NCBI GenBank assembly: GCA_900149785.2
Contig: FSSI02000007.1
Location: forward strand, 70,492 to 134,491
DNA: 64,000 nt
From: Sodalinema lacuna_A
Lineage (GTDB): Bacteria > Cyanobacteriota > Cyanobacteriia > Cyanobacteriales > Geitlerinemataceae
Direction of reading: 5' to 3'
The first letter of the stretch is position 1. Every line of letters begins with the position of its first letter. Positions 44,620 through 53,196 of this stretch are shown here, piece by piece. A program made the position numbers and the translations under genes. The notes under the pieces are model-generated. The model ran no database searches and was not told the origin of the DNA. It worked only from the letters and a program-made list of their open reading frames with translations.

Positions 44620-46098
44620 TCAGGATTGTTTAACGAGTTTTGGATCCTCCTGAACCGTCAGTTTATCGAGAAGCGTCGCACTGGCTTCATTTAAGCCCAA
44701 CAGGTCCACATCCGCCCCATTGCGGCGAAACTTGAGAACCACCTTATCGATCGCCGCAACCGCCCCTTGATCCCACAAGTGAGCATGGGTGAGGTCAATG
44801 GTGACGCGATCGACGAGTTCATCAAAATCAAAGGAGTCTAAAAACTCTTCAATCGAGACAAAGAAAATCTGACCTGCAACTCGATAAATGCGATGATTGC
44901 CATCGTCACTGAGGACTTTATCAACAAAAACCAACTCGGCAATTTTACGAGAGAAAAAGACCGTACTCATGACAATTCCCGTCGCGACACCCAAAGCGAA
45001 GTTTTTGGTGGCTACCGTGAGCAGCATCGTCGTTAGCATAACCACAGTTTCACTACGGGGAATCCGAGAAATGGTTTGAATCGAGGACCAACGGAAGGTT
45101 CCAATAGAGACCATAATCATCACCGCCACCAGCGTCGCCATGGGAATCTGTTGCACCCAATTACTCAACGCCAAAATGGCAAACAGCAGAAACACTCCAG
45201 CCGCAAACGTTGACAGTCGCCCTCGCCCGCCGGATTGGACGTTAATCACCGATTGGCCAATCATACCGCAGCCGGCCATGCCGCCAAAAAATGAGGTGAT
45301 AATGTTCGCGACACCTTGGCCTTTGGCTTCCCGGTTCTTATCACTGGGAGTATCGGTGAGTTCGTCAACCAGGGTAGCGGTGAGGAACGAGGCCAATAAG
45401 CCCACAATAGCCATAGTGAGAGAGGTGGGTAAAATGATTTGTAGCGTCTCTAGGTTAAAAGGAACATTGGCCAGACTAAACACCGGTAAGGCGGTAGGAA
45501 GTTCGCCCATATCGCCAACCGTGGGAACATCGAGATTGAGGCTAATCTTAGCGATGGTCATGACGGCGATCGCCACCAAGGGAGAGGGAAAGGCTTGAGT
45601 GAAACGGGGCAGAATATAGATAATGGCCAAGGATAAGGCCGCCATCACGTACACCGTCGGCGGAACATTAGTCAGTTGCGGCAATTGTGCCAGAAAAATC
45701 AACACCGCTAGGGCGTTGATATAGCCAGTCACGACGGATCTCGGCACATACTTCATTTGACGGCCCAACTTGAGGAGACCAAAAATAATTTGGAAAATAC
45801 CTGTAAGTAACGTTGCCGCTAAGAGATAGTCTAAGCCGTGATCTCGGACCAAATCGATCATCAATAAGGCCATCGCCCCCGTCGCCGCCGAAATAGACCC
45901 CGGTCGTCCACCGAGAACGGCCGTCACCATGGCGATAATAAAGGAGGCGTAGAGTCCCACTTTGGGGTCAACACCGGCAATAATCGAGAAGGCGATCGCC
46001 TCGGGAATCAAGGCCAGGCCCACAACCGCCCCGGCTAAGATATCGCCTTTGACATTGGAGAACCATTCTCGTTTGAGAACATCAAGATTTAAGTACAT
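44620..46098 (-). CDS. SulP/SLC26-family anion transporter with STAS domain
   Basis: The product is about 492 residues. The membrane part has 10-12 helices (from about 20 to 390), with the SulP core AGAVVGLALIPEAIAFSIIAGVDP and GGMAGCGMIGQSVINV. The STAS domain is at about 395-480 (VAGQIFFVSIEEFLDSFDF, TIDLTHAHLWDQGAVAAIDKV). SulP members in cyanobacteria carry sulfate or bicarbonate (BicA); substrate cannot be fixed here. The start was chosen at MYLNLDVLKREWF; the frame extends 24 codons upstream without family likeness. The C-terminus ends close to the usp gene. Confidence 0.92.
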   Translation of the reverse strand: MYLNLDVLKREWFSNVKGDILAGAVVGLALIPEAIAFSIIAGVDPKVGLYASFIIAMVTAVLGGRPGSISAATGAMALLMIDLVRDHGLDYLLAATLLTGIFQIIFGLLKLGRQMKYVPRSVVTGYINALAVLIFLAQLPQLTNVPPTVYVMAALSLAIIYILPRFTQAFPSPLVAIAVMTIAKISLNLDVPTVGDMGELPTALPVFSLANVPFNLETLQIILPTSLTMAIVGLLASFLTATLVDELTDTPSDKNREAKGQGVANIITSFFGGMAGCGMIGQSVINVQSGGRGRLSTFAAGVFLLFAILALSNWVQQIPMATLVAVMIMVSIGTFRWSSIQTISRIPRSETVVMLTTMLLTVATKNFALGVATGIVMSTVFFSRKIAELVFVDKVLSDDGNHRIYRVAGQIFFVSIEEFLDSFDFDELVDRVTIDLTHAHLWDQGAVAAIDKVVLKFRRNGADVDLLGLNEASATLLDKLTVQEDPKLVKQS

Positions 46099-46216
46099 AA
46101 GAGGTTCAACGCCGAGTATTTGTGTAACTGCATCCGAAAAATACCATAGCCCTGTGGCCATAGCGGTCATGTTGGGCCAACGACACCCACTCCTGGGGCT
46201 GGATCGGTTGGCGAGT

Positions 46217-47167
46217 TTAATCCTGAACCCGCGTTTCCCAAATCACGGCCAGGCCCGCCCCAGCGGCTTCAGCTAGAACACTCATGAGGCGATAAACCGT
46301 CACCGCCGCCAGAACCGTTCCCATGGGAAACCGGGTTCCTAATACCGAGACAGCGGTGGCTTCGAGAACACCCACCCCCCCAGGGGCACCGGGAACCACT
46401 AACCCCAATAACCAGGCGAAACTAAAGCCGCCAAATAAGAGGGGTAAATCTGCTGGAGAAATGGGGGCGATCGCCGACCAAACCAAGAGAAAACCACTGG
46501 TTCGCAACCCGACAAACAAGAACTCCCCCAACAGCGGCCGCAGGGGATAGCGACGAATGCGAAATTCCTTAACCGCTGGGGGAGACTCGTCAGAGGCGAC
46601 GTTAACATCACCGTTGGGGAGAGATTTCCCCTTGAGTTTCAGGCGAGCCACCCGTTCGAGAACAGGGTTGAGTAACCGGGGATGAATGCCCACACAGACG
46701 GCGACCAAGGCCAAGCCGCCTAACCAACCCCGAGACTCTCCCACCGCAAATAACACCACAGGAAGGCTGGCCGCTGCCATCAGCAGGGGTTCGAGGAGTA
46801 CGCTCGCCGTCACCGCCACCCCCGATAAGTCCGCCTTTTGCCCTTCCCGAATCCGTCCATAGAAATGCCAGATATTGCCGGGGAGATATTTGGCAATGTT
46901 GGTTTTGAGGAAAACCCGTGTCGCCCAGGCTTGGGAGACGGGTTGATTAAACTCTCGTAAAATCCAACCCCAGACCCAACCGGACCAGGTATGAGCCAAC
47001 AGGGTAACAGCTAAGGCACTCAGAAGCCAAGTGCTGGCCTGGGGCCGTAGGCGAATTTGGCTCACCTCACCCCAATGCTGATAGAGGGTTTGCAGCAGGA
47101 AAAAGACGGTCGCCCCTAAAATGAACCAACGCAGATAGGGTTTGAGGCGGTGTAGGAGTGATTTCAC
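46217..47167 (-). CDS. UPF0104 / lysylphosphatidylglycerol-synthase-like membrane protein
   Basis: A 316-residue integral membrane protein with about eight hydrophobic helices. Family motifs are TNIAKYLPGNIWHFYGR and, near the C-terminus, GLVVPGAPGGVGVLEA. These belong to the flippase-like integral membrane domain shared with MprF, without its catalytic aminoacyl-transfer domain. The role is unknown and may involve lipid or glycan translocation. The start is GTG at 47167. It diverges from cofH with about 65 bp between starts. Confidence 0.88.
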   Translation of the reverse strand: MKSLLHRLKPYLRWFILGATVFFLLQTLYQHWGEVSQIRLRPQASTWLLSALAVTLLAHTWSGWVWGWILREFNQPVSQAWATRVFLKTNIAKYLPGNIWHFYGRIREGQKADLSGVAVTASVLLEPLLMAAASLPVVLFAVGESRGWLGGLALVAVCVGIHPRLLNPVLERVARLKLKGKSLPNGDVNVASDESPPAVKEFRIRRYPLRPLLGEFLFVGLRTSGFLLVWSAIAPISPADLPLLFGGFSFAWLLGLVVPGAPGGVGVLEATAVSVLGTRFPMGTVLAAVTVYRLMSVLAEAAGAGLAVIWETRVQD

Positions 47168-47232
47168 GGCGTTAAAATGGCGAACATGAGGCGGGTTTGC
47201 TGTTCCTCGTTGGTCCTACAGGAAATTTAATT

Positions 47233-48426
47233 ATGAGACTGTCCAATTTAGCAAGGTTTGCAGCCAGTCCGGGAAACCAAGCCACGGCCCTGGATTCGAT
47301 TCTCGATCGCGCCCTGGGAGGCAACGCCATCAGCGAAGCCGAGGGGGTGACGCTCTTAGAACAAACCGATGCTGGGGCGATCGCCGCGATTCGCGACGCT
47401 GCTGACGCGTTACGACGGCAACAGGTGGGGGATACGGTCACCTATATTATTAACCGCAATATTAACTTCACGAATATCTGTCAGCAACATTGTAGCTTTT
47501 GTGCTTTTCGCCGCGATGCGGGCCAAGCGGGGGCCTATTGGCTCGATCTCGATGTGGTGTTGCACAAGGCCCAGGAGGCTGTTGAGCGAGGGGCGACGGA
47601 AATCTGTATGCAGGGAGGCTTGAACCCCGAGGCGCAACAGGATGGTTCCTCTCTGGCCTATTATCTCAATCTTGTGCAACACCTGAAACAGGGGTTTCCT
47701 CAATTACATCTTCATGCGTTTTCGCCCCAAGAGATTCAATTTATCGCCCAGCAGGATAACCTGAGTTATGCAGCGGTCATTGCGGCTTTGCAAGAGGCGG
47801 GCGTGGGGTCGATGCCGGGAACAGCGGCGGAAGTGTTAGATGAGCATGTTCGCCGCATTCTCTGTCCCGAGAAAACCGACACCGCCACCTGGTTGGAGAT
47901 TGTCGAAACTGCCCATCGTCTGGGGATGCCCACCACGAGTACGATGCTATCGGGGCATATTGAAACTCGTCAGCAACAGATGGGGCATTTGGGCAAGTTG
48001 CGATCGCTGCAACAACGAGCCGGCGATCGCGATTATCCGGCCCGAATCACGGAATTTATTTTACTACCCTTTATCGGTCAAGAGGCCCCAGCCCCGTTAC
48101 GACACCGGGTGGGACGAGATCAACCGATTTTAGAGGATGCCTTATTACTCACCGCCGTGGCCCGTTTATTCCTAGGACAATGGATTCCCAACCATCAACC
48201 GAGTTGGGTCAAATTGGGGCTAACGGGAGCCACCACTGCCCTCTCTTGGGGCTGTAACGATATTGGTGGCACGCTCATGGAAGAACATATCACCTCAATG
48301 GCTGGCGCTCAAGGAGGAACCTGTATGGAACCCGAAACCCTGCAAGCGGCCATCCGTTCCCTGGGGCGAACTCCCCAACAACGGGATACGCTGTATCACT
48401 CTCTTGAGGTGGCGATCGCCCATTAA
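47233..48426 (+). CDS. cofH: 7,8-didemethyl-8-hydroxy-5-deazariboflavin synthase, CofH subunit
   Basis: A radical SAM enzyme of 397 residues. It joins the tyrosine-derived radical to the diaminouracil precursor in making the deazaflavin chromophore (8-HDF), used in cyanobacteria as a photolyase antenna. Motifs: INFTNICQQHCSFCAF (Cx3CxxC), CMQGGLNP, HAFSPQEI, STMLSGHIET, and SWGCNDIGGTLMEEHIT near the end. The start was chosen at ATG 47233 with AGGA upstream. cofG is not in the window. A second, diverged copy of its last 17 codons lies at 50320-50382, beyond the XRE-PIN cassette. Confidence 0.95.
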   Translation: MRLSNLARFAASPGNQATALDSILDRALGGNAISEAEGVTLLEQTDAGAIAAIRDAADALRRQQVGDTVTYIINRNINFTNICQQHCSFCAFRRDAGQAGAYWLDLDVVLHKAQEAVERGATEICMQGGLNPEAQQDGSSLAYYLNLVQHLKQGFPQLHLHAFSPQEIQFIAQQDNLSYAAVIAALQEAGVGSMPGTAAEVLDEHVRRILCPEKTDTATWLEIVETAHRLGMPTTSTMLSGHIETRQQQMGHLGKLRSLQQRAGDRDYPARITEFILLPFIGQEAPAPLRHRVGRDQPILEDALLLTAVARLFLGQWIPNHQPSWVKLGLTGATTALSWGCNDIGGTLMEEHITSMAGAQGGTCMEPETLQAAIRSLGRTPQQRDTLYHSLEVAIAH

Positions 48427-48506
48427 CCTCAACCTGAGTGCCCTAGAATCTAATCAGACCCCAAAAAACTTGGCATATCCTTGTGCAAGGTCGAGAGTAA
48501 ACCGCA

Positions 48507-49709
48507 ATGACTACTAAAATTCCCAATCATATCAACTTGTGTGAACTAGGCGAGCGTTTACGGCACTGCCGTCAACAGCGTGGTTTAACTCAGTCCGAAG
48601 CGGCACGGGATATTAATGTAGCACGAACAACTTTGGTTGCCATTGAAAAAGGCGAGCGACAGATTAAGCCTAAGGAATTAATCCAATTAGCTCGTCTTTA
48701 TCAAAGACCGGTTAGTGATTTCATGACCTCACCTTCAGAAACTCAGCCTTTTGCAGTTCAATTTCGGGCAGCTTTTCAACGCAATTCAGAGGATGACGTT
48801 AGAATACAGACCATCATTCAACAATTTGAGCAGTTGTGTCGCAACTACTTAGAACTTGAACAGCTTATGGAGTCCCCACTGCCTCAAAACTATCCCCCTG
48901 AGTATGTGGAGTATGAAAATCTAAATAGTTCTATTGATACAATTGCTGAAAGCATTGCCGGAAGAGAACGACAACGATTAGGGCTGGGTGATGGACCCGT
49001 TTTAGGTTTGCGAGATATTCTGGAGCAAAGTGTGGGAATTCGTGTCTTTTATTTGAAGATGCCTGCAAAGTTTTTTGAGATTTACCAGTACCAGGAACAG
49101 CTTGGCGGTTGCATGGCGATCAATCTCAACCATTACGAAGAGAGGCGACGCTGGTCGATGGCTCATGGGTATCTACATTTTTTGGCCCATCGTAGAAAGC
49201 CTGTCATTGATTATGACAATCAATGGGAAAGAGTGCCTAGGAGCGAGCAATTAGCGGAAGCCTTCCCGAAATATTTTTTGATGCCAACCAGCGGACTTCT
49301 TCAACGGTTTAATGATATTGCTCGATCGCAAGGTAAATTTACACCGACCAATCTGTTTACTTTGGCTCACTATTATGGTGTGTCAATACAAGCCTTGGTT
49401 TATCGCCTACAAGACATGAAGCTTTTGCCATATGGGACTTGGGAACAGTTGCGAGATCGAGGTTTAAAAGTTAAGCAAGTACAACGAGAACTTGGCTTAG
49501 AAGACCTAGCATATGATGCGGATACCGTACCAATTCACTACCAACATCTTGCTATTGAAGCATTAGACCAAGGGATGATTACTGAAGGAAGATTTTCTGA
49601 CTTGTTGAATGTGAACCGTTTGGAAGCTCGTCGAATAGCTGAATCGTTACGAAACTACTCAAGCGGATTAGAGCACGAATCTGCTCATTTAGACTTACGA
49701 CAAGTTTAA
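48507..49709 (+). CDS. XRE-family regulator fused to ImmA/IrrE (M78) domain, metal motif altered
   Basis: A 400-residue protein. Residues about 12-70 are an XRE helix-turn-helix (LGERLRHCRQQRGLTQSEAA, then NVARTTLVAIEKGERQI). Residues about 140-300 match the ImmA/IrrE domain. The zinc-protease motif HExxH reads HGYLH (RWSMAHGYLHFLAH), so the catalytic Glu is Gly and peptidase activity is doubtful. It is followed 19 bp later by a PIN gene, so the pair looks like a toxin-antitoxin operon of the XRE-COG2856 kind, with this as antitoxin or regulator. Codon use and AT content differ from neighbouring genes. It sits directly after cofH. Confidence 0.85.
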   Translation: MTTKIPNHINLCELGERLRHCRQQRGLTQSEAARDINVARTTLVAIEKGERQIKPKELIQLARLYQRPVSDFMTSPSETQPFAVQFRAAFQRNSEDDVRIQTIIQQFEQLCRNYLELEQLMESPLPQNYPPEYVEYENLNSSIDTIAESIAGRERQRLGLGDGPVLGLRDILEQSVGIRVFYLKMPAKFFEIYQYQEQLGGCMAINLNHYEERRRWSMAHGYLHFLAHRRKPVIDYDNQWERVPRSEQLAEAFPKYFLMPTSGLLQRFNDIARSQGKFTPTNLFTLAHYYGVSIQALVYRLQDMKLLPYGTWEQLRDRGLKVKQVQRELGLEDLAYDADTVPIHYQHLAIEALDQGMITEGRFSDLLNVNRLEARRIAESLRNYSSGLEHESAHLDLRQV

Positions 49710-49728
49710 GGGGTGAGGGAGACTTCTA

Positions 49729-50292
49729 ATGCTAACTGATCACTCTCACATTGTCCTCGATGCTTGTTGTCTTTTGAATATTTCAGCCTCGGGTCAATTC
49801 ACATCAATCCTGGAATCGATACCGACACAAGCCGTTGTTACTGAAGTGGTGAGAGAACGGGAACTGATTACGTTAACCAATTTGCAAGATCAAGAGAGTC
49901 AAGGGAAGTCAAACATCATTGAGTTTGAAAAATCTATCGCAAACGAGTTACTGTTAGTCGTCGATTTTGAATCGGAGCGAGAAGAGGAGCTATTTATCAA
50001 CTATGTCGCAGAAATGAAAGATGATGGAGAATCAGCCACCTTAGCTATTGGAGTTAATCGCGGTTGGGCGATCGCAACGGATGATAGAAAAGCAATATCA
50101 TTTGCTAAAACTCAGTCTGATAGTCTTAAGATATTTTCAAGCTTAGATATTATCAAAAATTGGGCAGATCGTAGGAAAGTATCCCAGCCTCAGTTACGAG
50201 AAGTTTTGACAGCTATCCGAGTCCAAGGGAGATACATCCCCCACAAAAATCACCCATTACTGAGTTGGTGGGAGAAGTCAATTCAGTTGTAG
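49729..50292 (+). CDS. PIN-domain-like protein, probable toxin partner
   Basis: A 187-residue protein with PIN-fold landmarks: IVLDACCLLNISASG with the first catalytic Asp, DDGESATLAIGVNRGWAIATDD with the middle acidic cluster and the later Asp pair, then KAISFAK. PIN domains are Mg-dependent RNases. It begins 19 bp after the XRE-ImmA gene, with GGGAG before the ATG. The C-terminus (YIPHKNHPLLSWWEKSIQL) is outside the usual PIN core. Toxic activity and target are not known. Beyond its stop lies a remnant of the cofH 3' end. Confidence 0.82.
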   Translation: MLTDHSHIVLDACCLLNISASGQFTSILESIPTQAVVTEVVRERELITLTNLQDQESQGKSNIIEFEKSIANELLLVVDFESEREEELFINYVAEMKDDGESATLAIGVNRGWAIATDDRKAISFAKTQSDSLKIFSSLDIIKNWADRRKVSQPQLREVLTAIRVQGRYIPHKNHPLLSWWEKSIQL

Positions 50293-50319
50293 TTTATGGT
50301 AAAGTGCAGGCAATACCCC

Positions 50320-50382
50320 TGGGTGACTTCCCAACAACGGGATACCCCGTATCAGTCCGTTGAAGTGGCGATCGCCCACTAA
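50320..50382 (+). pseudogene. Duplicated 3' end of cofH
   Basis: The last codons read SQQRDTPYQSVEVAIAH and stop, against PQQRDTLYHSLEVAIAH and stop at the true end of cofH (48426): 14 of the last 17 residues are identical, and the nucleotide match includes GGCGATCGCCCA. No start or upstream part is present. The remnant lies about 27 bp after the PIN gene and before tRNA-Leu. Confidence 0.85.
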
Positions 50383-50385
50383 CCC

Positions 50386-50411
50386 CCTGTTCCGGTGTTC
50401 CGGTGTTCCCT
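50386..50411. repeat. GTTCCGGT short repeat
   Basis: CTGTTCCGGTGTTCCGGTG followed by TTCCC occurs here and again near 62626-62650, upstream of pdxA. It belongs with the short tandem repeats common in cyanobacterial intergenic DNA and resembles the heptamer array at 2223-2287. Confidence 0.75.
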
Positions 50412-50471
50412 TCTTCCCCCTCTTGCCTTTCCCCCCCCACCCATGCTAGAATGGCAAAGCGAAAATTGAAC

Positions 50472-50553
50472 GCGGACGTGGCGGAATTGGTAGACGCGCT
50501 AGATTTAGGTTCTAGTACCGCAAGGTGTGAAGGTTCAAGTCCTTTCGTCCGCA
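50472..50553 (+). tRNA. tRNA-Leu (anticodon TAG)
   Basis: An 82-nt class II tRNA with a long variable arm. Acceptor GCGGACG pairs with CGTCCGC, discriminator A. D-loop AATTGGTAGACGC, anticodon loop TTTAGGT giving TAG (Leu, CUA), T-loop GGTTCAAGTCC. CCA is not encoded. Confidence 0.96.
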
Positions 50554-50570
50554 TCGTATAATAGAAAAAG

Positions 50571-50621
50571 ATTCCCGCAACGGGAATACCCCCCAACCCC
50601 GGCTTCCCCCAAGCCGGGGTT
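50571..50621. terminator. Two hairpins between tRNA-Leu and mutY
   Basis: ATTCCCG-CAA-CGGGAAT (50571-50587) is a perfect 7-bp stem just after tRNA-Leu. AACCCCGGCTT-CCCCC-AAGCCGGGGTT (50595-50621) is an 11-bp stem just before the mutY stop. They lie between the convergent tRNA and mutY and probably terminate both; neither is followed by a long T run. Confidence 0.65.
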
Positions 50622-50624
50622 CCC

Positions 50625-51731
50625 TTATGGTGACTCGCCAGGGGGTTGACGCAGGGCGGCGATGATCTTGCTGTTGGCTTTGGGGAAGGGGAACTGATCG
50701 AGTTCATCCAAAGTCACCCAGCGGATTTCCTGAGATTCCAAGGGTTGAGGATCGCCCGCGACATGACGACAGTGATAGACATGAAGCGAAACCTTGAAGT
50801 GACTGTAAGCATGGGTGACAGTGATCAGATGATCGCCCACTTCAACGTCAATGGCCAGTTCCTCGCGAATTTCACGGCGAACACAGTCCTGATAGGATTC
50901 TCCGGCTTCGAGTTTACCGCCGGGAAACTCCCATAATCCGCCCAGTAAGCCCTCGTCGGGACGGCGATCGATGAGAATTTGTTGGCGATCGTTCCAAATT
51001 ACGGCCACACCAATTTGTTTGTGGGGAAGGGGCGCACGGCGTTCAGTCATGGGAAGCTGTTGTTGTTGATGGGTTTGATAGGCTTGGCAGAAGGGCCGCC
51101 AAGGACAGAGTAAGCAGGTGGGATTTTTGGGGGTGCAACAGGTGGCCCCTAAGTCCATGATGGCTTGGTTGAAGTCCCGAGGATGTTGATCATCTAAAAT
51201 CTCGGCGGAGAGATCCCAGAGTTGCCCCAACGCCTTCGCTGGAGGAACCGGGAGGGCGATCAGTCGCGCTAAGACTCGTTTTACGTTGCCATCGAGGAGG
51301 GGATAGGCTTGGCCAAAGGCGGCGCTGAGAATTCCTCCAGCGGTACTGCGGCCAATTCCGGGAAGGGCTAATACTTCATCATAGGTTTGGGGAAATTCTC
51401 CTTGGTGGCGATCGCAGATGTGTTGGGCGCTACGGTGCAAATTGCGGGCGCGGGCATAATACCCCAGTCCTTCCCAGGCTTTGAGAACCGTTTGCAAGTC
51501 AGCTTGGGCCAGGCTTTGAATGTCCCGAAACTGGTGCATCCACCGTTCAAAGTAGGGCAGAACGGTTTTGACTTGGGTTTGTTGCAACATGACTTCGGAA
51601 ATCCAAACCCGGTAGGGGGTGGGCTGATCTCGCCAGGGCAGCGATCGCCCCTGCTGGCCATACCACTCTAGGAGCGATCGCCGCAACTGCTGCCGTTGAG
51701 ATGAGTTAAAGTGTCTAACCCGAACCTCCAT
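50625..51731 (-). CDS. mutY: A/G-specific adenine DNA glycosylase
   Basis: It removes adenine mispaired with 8-oxoguanine. The 368-residue protein has the helix-hairpin-helix GPD domain (LPGIGRSTAGGILSAAFGQ and the catalytic Asp in PLLDGNVKRV) and the iron-sulfur loop Cx6CxxCx5C (CTPKNPTCLLCPWRPFC). The C-terminal MutT-like domain recognises 8-oxoG and here retains a full Nudix box (GGKLEAGESYQDCVRREIREEL), which many MutY lack. Start ATG 51731. Confidence 0.95.
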   Translation of the reverse strand: MEVRVRHFNSSQRQQLRRSLLEWYGQQGRSLPWRDQPTPYRVWISEVMLQQTQVKTVLPYFERWMHQFRDIQSLAQADLQTVLKAWEGLGYYARARNLHRSAQHICDRHQGEFPQTYDEVLALPGIGRSTAGGILSAAFGQAYPLLDGNVKRVLARLIALPVPPAKALGQLWDLSAEILDDQHPRDFNQAIMDLGATCCTPKNPTCLLCPWRPFCQAYQTHQQQQLPMTERRAPLPHKQIGVAVIWNDRQQILIDRRPDEGLLGGLWEFPGGKLEAGESYQDCVRREIREELAIDVEVGDHLITVTHAYSHFKVSLHVYHCRHVAGDPQPLESQEIRWVTLDELDQFPFPKANSKIIAALRQPPGESP

Positions 51732-52076
51732 AAATCTGTTGCAACCACAATAAACTTAGCCATTGTAAAGCAGCTAGACCCGTCACTCACACCTCAGTCG
51801 CGGATCTCGGTACTGCAACGCTTCCCAAAAAACTGTCTTAAATGTTACATTTGGGACGCTTTTTTGCCTGTTAAATTGTTAGGATATCATGACAATTAAG
51901 CGGCGAGTTGATGAAGACCCAGAACCTCTAAGGATAAAGCAAAAATTGGTAAATGAAACTGTTAATAAAGAGCAATTTGATCTAAAATATGACTCATAAA
52001 TCCGACAGTATCGCCACAGCTTTTTTTCAGGCCAGACGTTCACGCCTGAACCGAATCGCGTTCCTCCCCACCTACT
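51732..52076. other. Intergenic region, one doubtful 36-codon frame
   Basis: 345 bp lie between divergent mutY and the phosphotransferase gene. A 36-codon frame (51889-51999 plus, MTIKRRVDEDPEPLRIKQ...) has AGGA close before its ATG, but no family likeness. An inverted repeat TTCAGGC/GCCTGAA lies at 52026-52050. Nothing else is recognised. Confidence 0.4.
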
Positions 52077-53159
52077 ATGATGCAACTCTATCCTGCCCCG
52101 GCCCGGCTTCAATCCCTTGATGCCCAGCGAGTATCTGTGATGCGCCCCCATCCAGGGACTCAACCCAGTCGCGATCGCCCAACCTTCCCCACCATCTACT
52201 CAAGCCTGTCCCCCCAGGCCTTGATCTCAGAAGTGTTATCATCCTATGACATTGATCGCGTCATCGCCTGTCAGTTTTGGAACCGGGGTTTAAGTGATGT
52301 TTACCTGGTTCAAACCATCAGCCGTTCCTACATTTTACGAGTGTCCCATCATCACTGGCGCAGTCGTTCTGACGTTTATTTTGAACTTGAATTTTTAGCC
52401 TTCTGTCGCGATCGCTGCTTACCCATCGCCTACCCCCTGCGAACCACCGACAACCGTCTCGCCGTCACAATCAACGCCCCCGAAGGAGAACGCTACGCTG
52501 CCTTATTTGTCTTCGCCGAAGGCGACGTTCCCCTCGGTGATGTCAATCCTCAGCAAAGCCAACTCCTCGGAGAAACCCTAGCCCGACTCCATGAAACTGC
52601 CCATCTATTTCGCAGTCGCTATCACCGAGAACCCCTATCCCTAGAGTATTTATTCGATCGCTCCCTGACAACGATCGCTCCCTTCTTCTCCGGGCGCGAT
52701 CGCGATCGTGACTATCTCGAAACCGCCGTCGCCGACAGTAAAGCCGCCCTAGAAAACCTCCCCCAATCCGAACCCTACTGGACCATTTGCTGGGGAGATC
52801 CCCATAGTGGAAACGCCCATTTCACCCCCGATGGCCGCGTCACCCTCTTTGATTTTGACCAATGTGGCTATGGCTGGCGGGCCTTCGATGTGGCCAAATT
52901 CCTCCATATCGCCCTACGAACCGGCATTAGTCGCCATATCCGAGATGCCTTTCTCCGTGGCTATGAAAGCGTCAGCCCCCTCGACTCGCGAGAAACCCAG
53001 ATGTTTCAGCCCCTCACCCAAGCGGCCCATCTCTGGAGTTGGGCGATCGCCGTCAACAACACCATGATGAACAACTACAGTCGTCTCGACCATAGTTATT
53101 TTAGTCAACGTCTCGAACAACTCAAACTGCTACGGTCTTCTGATTGGGGACTGTTTTAA
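52077..53159 (+). CDS. APH/HSK2-type phosphotransferase
   Basis: A 360-residue protein-kinase-like small-molecule phosphotransferase. Visible motifs: YILRVSHHHWRS with the ATP-site Lys position replaced by other residues, ICWGDPHSGNAHF (Brenner-type catalytic loop, Asp and Asn) and LFDFDQCGYGWRAFDVAKF (metal-binding Asp). Relatives phosphorylate aminoglycosides, homoserine, choline or sugars; the substrate here is unknown. The start is one of two adjacent ATGs at 52077; an ATG 21 codons later is also possible. Confidence 0.83.
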   Translation: MMQLYPAPARLQSLDAQRVSVMRPHPGTQPSRDRPTFPTIYSSLSPQALISEVLSSYDIDRVIACQFWNRGLSDVYLVQTISRSYILRVSHHHWRSRSDVYFELEFLAFCRDRCLPIAYPLRTTDNRLAVTINAPEGERYAALFVFAEGDVPLGDVNPQQSQLLGETLARLHETAHLFRSRYHREPLSLEYLFDRSLTTIAPFFSGRDRDRDYLETAVADSKAALENLPQSEPYWTICWGDPHSGNAHFTPDGRVTLFDFDQCGYGWRAFDVAKFLHIALRTGISRHIRDAFLRGYESVSPLDSRETQMFQPLTQAAHLWSWAIAVNNTMMNNYSRLDHSYFSQRLEQLKLLRSSDWGLF

Positions 53160-53196
53160 CCTCAATCTTGATCACAAGTCCGTCAATCATCCATGA

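Noticed and set aside
51889..51999. 36-codon charged frame between mutY and the phosphotransferase gene
   Set aside because: Only a weak ribosome-binding site supports it; too short to judge, so it is mentioned in the intergenic entry and not called as a gene.
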